A stretch of 64,000 nucleotides of DNA from Neorhizobium vignae (GTDB lineage: Bacteria > Pseudomonadota > Alphaproteobacteria > Rhizobiales > Rhizobiaceae): positions 248,001 to 312,000 of the forward strand of contig NZ_JNNU01000005.1 in assembly GCF_000732195.1 (NCBI RefSeq). Reading direction: 5' to 3'. Under the pieces are notes generated by a model. The model was not told where the DNA came from. It worked only from the letters and a program-made list of their open reading frames with translations, and ran no database searches. The stretch's first letter is position 1, and every line of letters starts with the position of its first letter. This document shows, one piece after another, positions 28,362-36,493 of this stretch. The position numbers and the translations under genes are program-made.

Positions 28362-28657
28362 CTATTCGAAATCGTGCAGTTTCACATCCTGCGCCCCATG
28401 CATGACCCGGAGAATCACGATCCGGTCGGGATAGGACCGGTAGTAGATGCAGCGCTGCCGATAGGGGAAACCGCGAAGCCCGGTGAAATATGGTCGCGCG
28501 GCGAGCCGGTGAAATCAGACTCGGCGATCAGGCGATCCTTTCAGTGATGTCCGCCAGGAATTCCCGCGTAGAAGGGGCTGCTTTCTGCGATGAAGCGACG
28601 AATGCCGCGCAAGTCCTCACGTGCCAGAGGCGCGATGATGAGGCACTTGGGACTAAT
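28362..28657 (-). pseudogene. RelE/ParE-type toxin gene, frameshifted
   Basis: Pieces of a plasmid-stabilisation toxin are spread over three frames. The first reads LIIAPLAREDLRGIRRFIAE, then TREFLADITERI, then LIAESDFTGSPRDHISPG, and finally FPYRQRCIYYRSYPDR with [16 protein letters not shown] up to a TAG at 28362. Joined, these give a normal-length RelE/ParE fold, so about three one-base shifts have destroyed it. There is no ATG at the front, only ATT. It directly follows the damaged antitoxin gene, the expected order. The toxin is almost certainly inactive. Confidence 0.75.
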
Positions 28658-28914
28658 GGCCTTCTCCCTCGTTCATGACGTCGGCCAGCAGGTCGACACC
28701 CGAGGCATATTCCTTGCCGAGCCCCGCCTCGATTTGCGCATCCGCCGCACTGATCGCATGCCGGAGCGACTGAATGCGCATCTCATAGTCCGCAAGCATG
28801 CGGATACCTGCACGAACGGCTTCGGTCTCGGTGCCAAAGCGGCCTTTCTTGACGAGATCGGCCAAAAATGCCGTCATAGGCATCGCCGAGGGAGAATGTT
28901 TTCGCACGCGCCAT
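28653..28914 (-). pseudogene. ParD-type antitoxin gene, frameshifted
   Basis: The ATG at 28914 with a GGAG ribosome-binding site reads MARAKTFSLGDAYDG, then the frame shifts; the correct continuation FLADLVKKGRFGTETEAVRA with GIRMLADYE lies in the neighbouring frame and ends at TAG 28653. Together they make an 85-90 residue ribbon-helix-helix antitoxin of the ParD/CopG type. A single one-base indel near 28870 explains the break. With the damaged toxin behind it, this is a dead parDE module. Confidence 0.75.
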
Positions 28915-29025
28915 GGCAAGCTCCGTTGCTTGAAGCATACGATGAAATACAATACTTTTACAATATCGGCTCGCCGCCCTGAAAGCCTTCGGGGATGTCA
29001 CGATCCGGCCAATGGTTACGTCAAC

Positions 29026-29442
29026 ATGCCCCCTTCCCCCCAAGCCGCGTCCTCAGCCATTCTCGAACGGGACGGCCGGTTTCTGCTGATTCGCCGGATG
29101 AATCCGCCGTCGATGGATCTGTTTGCCTTTCCGGGTGGGCGGGCGGAGCCCGGCGAGACGCCGGACCAGACGGCAGTGCGGGAATTCCTGGAGGAGACGG
29201 GCATTCCGGTGCGCAATCCCGTCCTCTTCGCGACCTACGACCTGAAGAGCGAGAAAGAGGACAGGCGGCATTTCTTTCTGTCGGTCTTTCGGGTGGAGGC
29301 GGATGCGGATCTCGAAGCGACCGCCGCCGACGATGCGGCGGATGCGGGCTGGTATACGGTGGAGGAGATCCGCAGTCTGCCGGTTCCGGCAAGTGTGCTC
29401 GAATGCGCCGAGAGGCTGGCGGCGGAGATGAATGCCCGCTAA
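29026..29442 (+). CDS. NUDIX hydrolase
   Basis: 138 aa pyrophosphohydrolase acting on nucleoside diphosphates linked to a further group. The NUDIX box G-x5-E-x7-REuxEExGu is complete at about residues 38-60 (GRAEPGETPDQTAVREFLEE then TGI). Length and the simple fold resemble MutT- or ADP-ribose-type enzymes, but substrate residues cannot be assigned. No strong ribosome-binding site is visible at ATG 29026, and an ATG further upstream would extend through the divergent antitoxin remnant. The next gene overlaps its 3' end. Confidence 0.88.
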   Translation: MPPSPQAASSAILERDGRFLLIRRMNPPSMDLFAFPGGRAEPGETPDQTAVREFLEETGIPVRNPVLFATYDLKSEKEDRRHFFLSVFRVEADADLEATAADDAADAGWYTVEEIRSLPVPASVLECAERLAAEMNAR

Positions 29443-29905
29443 GACGAAAACAATCGCGCCCTCTCGAGACCCGTTCATGAAGCTCATTCCGCGACTTGGC
29501 TGCCTGACGCTGCTGGCACTTTCTGCGGCCACCCCGCTTGCCGCCCAGTCTACAAGGCAGCAGCCGACCACACCGCCCACGCCTCCCCCGGCCGAGGAAA
29601 AGCCGGCGCCCTATGACGTGCAACTGACGCGGCTTGCGGAAGTGCTCGGCTCGATCCAGTATCTTCGCACGCTGTGCGGCGTCCCGACATCCGAATGGCG
29701 GGCCTCGATGCAGCAGTTGCTGGATGCCGATACCGGCACTGAGCCGAAGCGACGCGAGAGGTTGACGGCGGCCTTCAACCGGGGGTATCGATCGTTTGCC
29801 GCCGTGCATACATCCTGCACGGATGCAGCAAGGACCGCCGAAGAGCGTTATCGTATCGAAGGCGCAACACTCGCGACAGAAATTGCCGCGCGCTTCGGAA
29901 ATTAG
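29432..29905 (+). CDS. TIGR02301-type secreted protein
   Basis: 157 aa from ATG 29432, which overlaps the NUDIX stop and has GGAG before it; an internal ATG at 29477 gives a cleaner Sec signal peptide (MKLIPRLGCLTLLALSAATP, cleavage after LAAQ). Either start yields a periplasmic protein. The mature part has a Pro/Thr linker, then a helical domain with YDVQLTRLAEVLGSIQYLRT, LCG and SCTDAARTAEERY, two cysteines likely forming a disulphide. This fits the alphaproteobacterial TIGR02301 family of unknown function. Confidence 0.8.
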   Translation: MPAKTKTIAPSRDPFMKLIPRLGCLTLLALSAATPLAAQSTRQQPTTPPTPPPAEEKPAPYDVQLTRLAEVLGSIQYLRTLCGVPTSEWRASMQQLLDADTGTEPKRRERLTAAFNRGYRSFAAVHTSCTDAARTAEERYRIEGATLATEIAARFGN

Positions 29906-30006
29906 AGGATTATTTACCTCTTTTGGCGGGAGGCCGTGTCGTTTTGATAAAAGGCTGATAAAGTTTTTAACGGGCTAGTAATTAAACGGGCACCGAGGAC
30001 GACAGA

Positions 30007-30264
30007 ATGCAGACAGGCCGCAACGACATCGACGACATGATTGTGCATGAGAAGATGCAGGCTGCCTTGGAATATCAGAGCGAGGCATGGGCCGACGGCC
30101 GTGCAGACGGTATCGAGCCGGAAATCATCGCCGACGCAGCCCTGGTCCTTGCCATGCGGGAAACCATTCGCATACACGGTGAAATGGGCGCCGAAGCCAT
30201 GCTCGATTCGCTCAAGAGCCGCATGCTCGCCGGCGAATTCTCCCCCGAGCGCACTGTTCAATAA
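30007..30264 (+). CDS. Small hypothetical protein (85 aa)
   Basis: 85 aa, acidic and helical, beginning MQTGRNDIDDMIVHEKMQAA. No signal peptide, membrane helix or recognised motif. A GAGG sequence stands before the ATG and the base use is normal. It precedes a secreted protein gene by 16 bp and is probably in the same operon. Role unknown. Confidence 0.65.
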   Translation: MQTGRNDIDDMIVHEKMQAALEYQSEAWADGRADGIEPEIIADAALVLAMRETIRIHGEMGAEAMLDSLKSRMLAGEFSPERTVQ

Positions 30265-30280
30265 ACGATAGAGGTTTCCC

Positions 30281-31045
30281 ATGCGGAACGCGGCGGAAAC
30301 GACGAGGTCCCATTTGATCATCCGCTTTTCGGCGGCAACGCTGCTTGCTGCCGCGATGGCAGTCGGCGGCCAGGCTTTTGCGCTGTCCGAGCTGCGCCCG
30401 AGTGTCGAGCCGCAAGAGCCGGAGCGTGCCCAGAGCCGCGCTATCCTCCAGGCGTTCGAAGGCACGACCCTGCCGCAGCCGGGTCCTGCGATCAACCGAT
30501 CGGCCCAGGCCGGCGACAACAAGGCGCCTGCCGCCCCGGCAGAGCCCAACGCCGCCAAGCCCGCGCCTGCCGACGACAAGCCGGCGGAAATCATCCGCGA
30601 CATGACCAAGCTGCCCGCGCCCGTCAAACAGATGCGTGAAAAGCTGGTCGAGGCCGCAGCCTCCGGCGATGTCACCCGCCTGCGCGCCCTGATGGGTACG
30701 GGACCGACTCAGACGCAGGTGATGAATGGTGAATTCGAGGATCCGATCGAAACGCTGAAGAGCTTTTCTGGCGATGCGGACGGCCAGGAAATCCTCGCCA
30801 TCATGCTCGACATCCTCTCCACCGGTGCCGCGCATTTCGACGTCGGCACGGCTGATGAAGCCTATGTCTGGCCCTATTTCGCAGGAAAGCAGCTTTCGAC
30901 GCTGACGCCGCCCGAACGGGTCGACCTTTTGCGCATCGTGACGGCCGGCGACCTCGCCGGGATGGAAGAGAACGGCAACTACAATTTCTTCCGCGCCGGC
31001 ATCAGCCCGGACGGCAAATGGAAGTTCTTCTCCGGCGGCGATTAA
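30281..31045 (+). CDS. Periplasmic hypothetical protein
   Basis: 254 aa with a signal peptide (basic RSHLIIRFSAATLL, hydrophobic AAAMAVGG, cleavage near QAFA). A Pro/Ala-rich linker (about 60-105) precedes a conserved-looking C-terminal domain, AASGDVTRLRALMGTGPTQT through YVWPYFAGKQL to the end FFSGGD. This C-terminal pattern recurs in rhizobial proteins of unknown function. It follows the 85-aa gene closely; behind it lies a 361 bp gap with an inverted repeat pair. Function unknown. Confidence 0.75.
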   Translation: MRNAAETTRSHLIIRFSAATLLAAAMAVGGQAFALSELRPSVEPQEPERAQSRAILQAFEGTTLPQPGPAINRSAQAGDNKAPAAPAEPNAAKPAPADDKPAEIIRDMTKLPAPVKQMREKLVEAAASGDVTRLRALMGTGPTQTQVMNGEFEDPIETLKSFSGDADGQEILAIMLDILSTGAAHFDVGTADEAYVWPYFAGKQLSTLTPPERVDLLRIVTAGDLAGMEENGNYNFFRAGISPDGKWKFFSGGD

Positions 31046-31116
31046 AGCGAGCGGGGAACTCGGGTTGGCGGTTGGCTTTGTGTTGGTCGCCATCATCGTA
31101 TCTGCCGCACGGTCAC

Positions 31117-31310
31117 TACCTCCCTCTGTCACTCTCGTGACATCTCCCCCTCAAGGGGGGAGATCATGGGGAGATTGCCGTGCCGGCTTCATTTCCCCGA
31201 TTAACTTCTCAGGAGGACGACACCGCATATTGGGAACCGGACGGTGCCCCCAACCAATCTCCCCCCCTTGAGGGGGAGATGCCCGGCAGGGCAGAGGGGG
31301 GTGCGGCGGG
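31117..31310. repeat. Inverted pair of an ATCTCCCCCxxxxGGGGGAGAT repeat
   Basis: The 361 bp gap before the ygfZ gene contains two palindromic cores, ATCTCCCCC-tcaa-GGGGGGAGAT (31142-31164) and one at about 31257-31280, with flanks in opposite orientation (CTCCCTCTG on the left, CAGAGGGGGG on the right). The spacer of about 90 bp carries no gene. This is a second family of dispersed rhizobial intergenic palindromes. Confidence 0.7.
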
Positions 31311-31406
31311 ATATTTGCCCGCCTCTGCATTTGCCGCCCGGCATGTCTTGCCGCCGCCGTCGCGAAGACTTAACTCTCAGTCTCAGAACAACCGGATTCC
31401 CGCACC

Positions 31407-32249
31407 ATGCCCGCCGCCATTCTTCCCTCGCGAAGCCTGATCCGCCTCACCGGCAAGGATGCGCAGGATTTCCTGCAGGGCCTCGTCACCACCGACATCG
31501 ATTCGCTGCCGGAGGGTGAAGCCCGGCCGGGTGCGCTCTTGACGCCGCAGGGCAAGATCCTGTTCGATTTCCTGGTCTGGCGCGACGGCGACGGGTTCGT
31601 CATCGAGACCGAGACGGCCCAGCGCGAGGCGCTGATGCGGCGGCTGACCATGTACAAGCTGCGCGCAGCCGTGGATATCGCTGCCGGTCCGGAAGACGGT
31701 GTTACCGTTTTCTGGGGCGACGATTCGGACAAGAGCGCGGTGAAGGATGCGGCCTTTGCCAAGTCCGGCATCACGCTCACCCGCGCGCCCGGCAAGCTGA
31801 GTGACCAGCCGGAAGCGGCCTATCACGCTCTCCGCATCGACGCCGGCATCTCGATGTCCGGCCACGACTATGCGCTGCAGGACGCCTTTCCGCACGACGT
31901 GCTGCTCGACCAGACGGACGGTCTTTCCTTCCGCAAGGGCTGCTATGTCGGCCAGGAAGTCGTCTCCCGCATGCAGCATCGCGGCACGGCGCGGCGGCGG
32001 GTGGCGATCGTTTCGGGCGAAGCCGCCCTGCCCGCGTCCGGCACCGAGATCACAGCCGGCGGCAAGCCGGTCGGGACGCTCGGATCGGTTTCCGGCAACA
32101 AGGGCCTGGCGATCGTGCGCATCGACCGCGTCGGCGACGCTTTGGCGCGTGGAGTGCAGCTTTCGGCCGGCGACGTCGCGGTCAGCCTGGCGCTTCCCGC
32201 CTGGAGCGGGCTCTCCTTCCCGGTCGAGGCGCAAGAGGCCGAGACGTGA
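31407..32249 (+). CDS. ygfZ: YgfZ/CAF17-type folate-binding Fe-S maturation protein
   Basis: 280 aa tetrahydrofolate-binding protein of the aminomethyltransferase fold that supports assembly or repair of certain iron-sulphur enzymes. The hallmark KGCYVGQE is at about 177-184, and the N-terminal RLTGKDAQDFLQGLVTTDI is also conserved. Length fits. The stop overlaps the GTG start of the next gene (GTGA), so three genes (ygfZ, HD protein, phosphatase) are translationally coupled. Cytosolic. Confidence 0.92.
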   Translation: MPAAILPSRSLIRLTGKDAQDFLQGLVTTDIDSLPEGEARPGALLTPQGKILFDFLVWRDGDGFVIETETAQREALMRRLTMYKLRAAVDIAAGPEDGVTVFWGDDSDKSAVKDAAFAKSGITLTRAPGKLSDQPEAAYHALRIDAGISMSGHDYALQDAFPHDVLLDQTDGLSFRKGCYVGQEVVSRMQHRGTARRRVAIVSGEAALPASGTEITAGGKPVGTLGSVSGNKGLAIVRIDRVGDALARGVQLSAGDVAVSLALPAWSGLSFPVEAQEAET

Positions 32250-32866
32250 GCCCAGCGGTAACGGCACGGGCCTGGCAACGGATGCTGTCGGGACGACGGC
32301 TCGACCTGCTCGACCCCTCGCCGCTCGACGTCGAAATTTCCGATATCGCCCACGGGCTTGCCCGCGTCGCCCGCTGGAACGGCCAGACGCGCGGCGACCA
32401 CGCGTTTTCGGTCGCCCAGCATTGCCTCGTCGTCGAAGAAATCTTCCGACGCTGCAACGAGGACTGCACGGCCGATGCGCTGCAGATGACCATGCTGCAC
32501 GACGCGCCGGAATATGTGATCGGCGACATGATCTCGCCATTCAAATCCGTGGTCGGCGGCGGCTACAAAGCGGTCGAGCAGCGGCTGGAGGCGGCGATCC
32601 ACCTGCGTTTCGGCCTGCCGCCGCATCCGACCCGCGAGCTCAAGGCGCTGATCAAGAAGGCCGATACGATCGCCGCCTTTTTCGAGGCCACCGAGCTTGC
32701 CGGATTTTCGGTGGCCGAGGCCCGAAAATTCTTCGGCCAGCCGCGCGGAATCACCGCCGACATGCTGCCGATCCAGCCGATGCCGGCGCTGACGGCGCAA
32801 CAGCGTTTCCTCGACCGGTTCCATGAGATAGAAGCCGCACGCGCCGCTTCGGGCAAGGCGTCATGA
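32246..32866 (+). CDS. HD-domain phosphohydrolase (YfbR-like)
   Basis: 206 aa metal-dependent HD-superfamily protein similar in layout to YfbR-type 5'-deoxynucleotidases. The first His comes in HAFSVAQHCLVVEE, the HD pair in MLHDAPEYVIGD, and a further Asp in KKADTIAAFFEA. Start is GTG at 32246, overlapping the ygfZ stop, and its stop overlaps the next ATG. Substrate probably a nucleotide monophosphate, not proven. Confidence 0.88.
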   Translation: MSPAVTARAWQRMLSGRRLDLLDPSPLDVEISDIAHGLARVARWNGQTRGDHAFSVAQHCLVVEEIFRRCNEDCTADALQMTMLHDAPEYVIGDMISPFKSVVGGGYKAVEQRLEAAIHLRFGLPPHPTRELKALIKKADTIAAFFEATELAGFSVAEARKFFGQPRGITADMLPIQPMPALTAQQRFLDRFHEIEAARAASGKAS

Positions 32867-33387
32867 CCGCGATCGTCGTCTGCCCGCTCGGCTCCATCGC
32901 CGAGACCGCCGTGCGGCACAAGGCGCGCGAAATGGTGAGCCTGATCGCCGAGGGCCAGGACTTTCACCGGCCGGGCGTGATTGCCGCCGACCGCCACCTG
33001 AAGCTTCCGATGAACGATATCGGCTTTGCCGGCACGGGAGGCTTGATCGCGCCCAGCGAGGCGCATGTGGAAAGTCTGATCGCCTTCGTGCGCGACTGGG
33101 ACCAGTCGGCGCCGATCATCATCCATTGCTGGATGGGTGTCTCTCGTTCGCCTGCCGCAGCGGTGATCGCCGCGCTCTCGCTGCATCCCGAGGAAGACGA
33201 TTTCGCGCTGGCCGCAAGGCTTCGCAGCGTCGCGCCGCATGCGACGCCCAATACGCGGCTGATCGAGTTCGGCGACCGGCTGCTCGGCCGCAACGGCCGG
33301 CTGATTGCCGCCATCAAAGGGATCGGGCGCGGCGCCGAGACCGATGGCCGGGCGTCGTTCATCCTGCCGCTAAAAATCTCGCCTTGA
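32863..33387 (+). CDS. Tyrosine/dual-specificity-type protein phosphatase
   Basis: 174 aa with the phosphatase P-loop HCWMGVSRSP, nucleophile Cys89 and Arg95, in the C-x5-R pattern. A possible general acid is in the LPMNDIGF loop. It is short and cytosolic. Third gene of the overlap operon (ATGA with the HD gene), so co-expressed with two other enzymes; whether it acts on proteins, lipids or nucleotides is unknown. Confidence 0.87.
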   Translation: MTAIVVCPLGSIAETAVRHKAREMVSLIAEGQDFHRPGVIAADRHLKLPMNDIGFAGTGGLIAPSEAHVESLIAFVRDWDQSAPIIIHCWMGVSRSPAAAVIAALSLHPEEDDFALAARLRSVAPHATPNTRLIEFGDRLLGRNGRLIAAIKGIGRGAETDGRASFILPLKISP

Positions 33388-33507
33388 ACCTGAAAGTTGA
33401 ATTTTCCTAATTGTTTAGCTGGAGGCGGGAAACCTCCATTTTTTTCTTGACCTCGCGGCCTGCTGCGCCAATTAACGGCGAAACCGAAAGAAGGAGCAGA
33501 CCGCCGG

Positions 33508-34431
33508 ATGGACCAGGCGTCGGAATTCGTTGTGGCAACCAGAGCGGCGCTCGCTCAATTGAGCGCGCTGGCGGTGCAATATTCCTTCTCCGCCGTCGGC
33601 GCGATCGTTCTGCTGATCCTCGGCTGGATGGCCGCCGGCCTGATCAGCCGCTGGGCGCATCGCGGCCTGTCGCGCATCCACGGAATCGATGCGACGCTGT
33701 CGCAATTCTTCTCCAACATTATCCGCTACGCCATCCTCGTCATCGTCATCGTCATGGTGCTCGGCCAGTTCGGGGTGCAGACGGCGTCGGTGCTCGCGGC
33801 GCTGGGCGCGATCGGACTTGCGGTCGGCCTCGCGCTCCAGGGTACGCTGCAGAACATCGCGGCCGGCATCATGCTTCTGGTCCTGCGGCCGTTCCGGGTC
33901 GGGGAGAGCATCGAGACCGGCAGCGTTACCGGCACGATCGTCGATGTCGGGTTGTTTGCAACCGAACTTCGGACTGCCGACGGCGTCTATCGGCTGGCGC
34001 CGAACTCAACGCTGTGGAACGTGCCGATCACCAATTACAGCCGGTTGAAGACACGCCGCAACGAGATTTCAGTCAGCATCGGCACCGACCGCGATATCGG
34101 CCGGACCCAGGCGAAACTGATGGCGATCGCCAGCGGCGACAGGCGGGTGCTGAAGGATCCGGCACCGACCGTCTACGTGGCGGAATTCGATGCCGGCAGC
34201 GCCAAGCTGACGCTGCGCTACTGGACGAAGAGCAGCGACTGGTGGGAAACCGGCCGCGACCTGACCAGGGACGTCAAGCTCGCTTTCGATAAATTCCCTG
34301 GCGATAAATTCCCTGGCGACAAATCGCCGGAACAGCTTCCAGACCCTCAGGTAGAAACCCGCGACGTTTCCGGTGAGAGCGGACCTCCGGCTCCTCACGG
34401 TGCGGACGAACCGGTCGCAGAGCGGACCTGA
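33508..34431 (+). CDS. MscS-family mechanosensitive ion channel
   Basis: 307 aa. Three N-terminal helices (about 25-50, 65-90, 95-125) include the pore-lining TM3 with Gly/Ala pattern AALGAIGLAVGLALQGTLQN, followed by the cytosolic beta and alpha/beta domains (GTVTGTIVDVGLFATELRTA-like region, IPNS-type APNSTLWN). It opens under osmotic downshock. The C-terminal tail is low complexity and includes a 15-bp tandem DNA duplication giving KFPGDKFPGDK. Own leader; ends at a strong hairpin. Confidence 0.92.
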   Translation: MDQASEFVVATRAALAQLSALAVQYSFSAVGAIVLLILGWMAAGLISRWAHRGLSRIHGIDATLSQFFSNIIRYAILVIVIVMVLGQFGVQTASVLAALGAIGLAVGLALQGTLQNIAAGIMLLVLRPFRVGESIETGSVTGTIVDVGLFATELRTADGVYRLAPNSTLWNVPITNYSRLKTRRNEISVSIGTDRDIGRTQAKLMAIASGDRRVLKDPAPTVYVAEFDAGSAKLTLRYWTKSSDWWETGRDLTRDVKLAFDKFPGDKFPGDKSPEQLPDPQVETRDVSGESGPPAPHGADEPVAERT

Positions 34432-34441
34432 AGGAAAGGAT

Positions 34442-34480
34442 GCATCGGGCCGGCTTTTCACGAGGAAGCCGGCCCGATGC
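34442..34480. terminator. Bidirectional hairpin between mscS and the RES toxin gene
   Basis: A perfect 15-bp stem (34442-34456 with 34466-34480; arms begin GCATCGGGCCGG) and 9-base loop stand between two convergent genes. There is no clear T-run on either side. It likely ends or protects both transcripts. Confidence 0.75.
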
Positions 34481-34510
34481 CCAAATCTCATGAGAATCAA
34501 TTGGCCATCG

Positions 34511-35203
34511 TCACACGGCCTTGAGGCCGTATTCCTCGCTGCCCGACCAGACGATGTCCCACGAGGCGCCGGGGCGGACGTTGCGGATGGCCGTCGGCTC
34601 AAACGCGACGAGGCAGCGGCCTTGGCTGTGGCGCACCGACGGATAAATCAGTGCGTCGTGGCCGTCGCGCCTCAGTTTCTCGGCAAGCGCCTGGCCCTGG
34701 GGATAACCGATTGCCGGATCCGGATCGAGCGCCGGGTGGTCTCTCTCGTCGGTGATGTCCGGATACTCGCCGATGAAATCCGCCAGCAGTTCGACGTAAC
34801 GCGCCGTCTCCTCGAACACGCCGATGAACTTCAGTTCGCGGGTCTTGTGGAAGGCGACTTCGGCGAGCGAGGTCATCGTGTCCCAGCTGCAGTACCAGGC
34901 GCCGCGGTTTTCGTCGTTGAAGCGGTTTCCGCCTTTTCGCGTGTAGGTGAAGGCGGCGTTGATATGGGTGTTGCCATAGACCTGCAGGTCGTGCTTGCGG
35001 CGTTTCCAGGCGAGCTCGCGGCGGTCGAGATAGAGGTTCAGCCCTCGCTCGGCGGCAAGGCGAGCGCTGGTCATGCCCTCGATCTCGGCAAGGATCGCCA
35101 GTTCCTCGTCGCTATCCACCAGGCCGCGCAGGCTGGGCGGCTTGTGGTAGGTCGCCGGGATCAGCCGCACCAGGCCCCGGTCGCTGACCGCCGTGACGAT
35201 CAC
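34511..35203 (-). CDS. RES-domain toxin
   Basis: 230 aa RES-family protein, named for conserved Arg, Glu and Ser. RES toxins deplete NAD+ in RES-Xre type II toxin-antitoxin systems. Visible are the LVRLIPATYHKPP start, GGNRFNDENRGAWYCSWD with the Arg, AEVAFHKTRE with the Glu, and the late YPSVRHSQGRCLVAF with the Ser. I chose the GTG at 35203, which overlaps the Xre-type stop as GTGA; longer upstream frames read the antitoxin gene out of frame. Convergent with mscS behind a strong hairpin. Confidence 0.87.
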   Translation of the reverse strand: MIVTAVSDRGLVRLIPATYHKPPSLRGLVDSDEELAILAEIEGMTSARLAAERGLNLYLDRRELAWKRRKHDLQVYGNTHINAAFTYTRKGGNRFNDENRGAWYCSWDTMTSLAEVAFHKTRELKFIGVFEETARYVELLADFIGEYPDITDERDHPALDPDPAIGYPQGQALAEKLRRDGHDALIYPSVRHSQGRCLVAFEPTAIRNVRPGASWDIVWSGSEEYGLKAV

Positions 35204-35589
35204 GCGCCGCCCCGCAGGGCATCGAGGTAATTGCGGACGGCGAGGAATTGCGGCAGCCCCTCGTCGATCAGCGTATCGATCGGCCGGGCGCCGCGGAACA
35301 GCGGCCCCTCGTTCGGAAGCGTCATCCACCTGGTGGCGATCGGATCGCTGAAATAGAGTTTCAGCGCCTTGTAAATGCCGATCACGGCGCTGAGGCGCAG
35401 CATCTGATCCTTGGTCAGCCCGCCGGAATAACCGGGCTTTCGGGCGCGTTTCCAGGTGCTTTCCGACATGTCGGCAAGTGCTGCCGCCTCGTTTACCGGC
35501 ACGCCCCATTCGGCGACGACATTGCCGAATGCTTTCAGCGCAACCGCCGTCAGCTGTTCCGCCTGTTCTTTCCGTGCCGTGACCGCCAT
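35200..35589 (-). CDS. Xre-type antitoxin of RES-Xre system (DUF2384/ParS-like)
   Basis: 129 aa. The N-terminal part contains a helix-turn-helix (WGVPVNEAAALADMSESTWK) and the C-terminal part the toxin-binding MbcA/ParS/DUF2384 region (GIYKALKLYFSDPIATRWM, LDALRGGA). Start MAVTARKEQ at 35589 has AAAGGAG; an ATG further up would add 20 residues without support. It sits just before the RES gene with a 4-base overlap, normal antitoxin-first order, and should autoregulate the pair. Confidence 0.87.
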   Translation of the reverse strand: MAVTARKEQAEQLTAVALKAFGNVVAEWGVPVNEAAALADMSESTWKRARKPGYSGGLTKDQMLRLSAVIGIYKALKLYFSDPIATRWMTLPNEGPLFRGARPIDTLIDEGLPQFLAVRNYLDALRGGA

Positions 35590-35671
35590 GCCGAGGCTCC
35601 TTTGCGTCGAACCCAAATGTAGTTCATTTGATCTCGATGTAAAGGTCAAATGGACTTTTAGTCTGCGCGCA

Positions 35672-36493
35672 TCACTGCGACATGGTCGAACGATGCGCCC
35701 AGCCGGTCATACGCATCTCGATCCAGGCCATCAGCGCATACATGGCGATGCCCTCGACGGCGAGCATCAACAGGCCGGCGAAGACCAGCGGCACGTTGAA
35801 CTGGCTCTGCGCGGAACTCATCATGTTGCCGAGGCCGTAATTTGACGCGACGGTTTCGGAGACCACAGAGCCCACGAAGGCGAGCGTGATCGCCACTTTC
35901 AGCGAGCCGAAAAAATAGGGCATGGAGCGCGGGATGCCGACCTTCAGCATGATGTCGAGTTTCTTCGCGCCGAGCGCCCGCAGCACGTCCTCGGTTTCCG
36001 GCTCGATGGTGGCAAGGCCGGTCGCGACGTTGACGACGATCGGGAAGAAGGAGATCAGGAAGGCGGTGAGGATGGCAGGGACCGCGCCGATGCCGAACCA
36101 GATGACCAGGATCGGCACGAGCGCCACTTTGGGGATGGCGTTGAAGCCGATCATCAGCGGATAGAGCCCGGCATAGATCGCCTTCGACCAGCCGATGAAG
36201 AGGCCGATCGCCAGGCCCGCCACCACCGCGATCGCGAAGCCGACGGTGGTCGTATAGAGCGTCTGCAGCGAGTTTTTCCAGATCGGCGACCAGTATTGCA
36301 CGATCGCCTGGAAGACGCGCGACGGCGCCGGGAGGATGGTGGGCGGTGTCTGCAGCACGATGACCAGCAGTTCCCAGGCGACGAAGAGCCCGATCGTGTA
36401 GAGCCAGGGCGCGAGCTTCACCCAGTTGATCCGTTGGGCAAGCGGCTTGGCCGGCGTGGCAGACGTTGCGGTGTTTTCGGTCACGACACTCAT
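35672..36493 (-). CDS. ABC transporter permease (SsuC/ThiX-type)
   Basis: 273 aa inner-membrane permease with about six helices; the binding-protein-dependent transport motif with EAA loop is visible at EDVLRALGAKKLDIMLKVGI. Third gene of an operon with binding protein 37461-38501 and ATPase 36490-37278; its ATG overlaps the ATPase stop. Such NMT1/SsuA-type importers carry thiamine precursors, sulphonates, nitrate or riboflavin; no riboswitch or residue pattern lets me choose. Confidence 0.9.
   Translation of the reverse strand: MSVVTENTATSATPAKPLAQRINWVKLAPWLYTIGLFVAWELLVIVLQTPPTILPAPSRVFQAIVQYWSPIWKNSLQTLYTTTVGFAIAVVAGLAIGLFIGWSKAIYAGLYPLMIGFNAIPKVALVPILVIWFGIGAVPAILTAFLISFFPIVVNVATGLATIEPETEDVLRALGAKKLDIMLKVGIPRSMPYFFGSLKVAITLAFVGSVVSETVASNYGLGNMMSSAQSQFNVPLVFAGLLMLAVEGIAMYALMAWIEMRMTGWAHRSTMSQ

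Noticed and set aside
28490..28982. Plus-strand open frames in the YnfA-NUDIX gap
   Set aside because: They are antisense to the parDE remnant, whose frames match toxin and antitoxin families.
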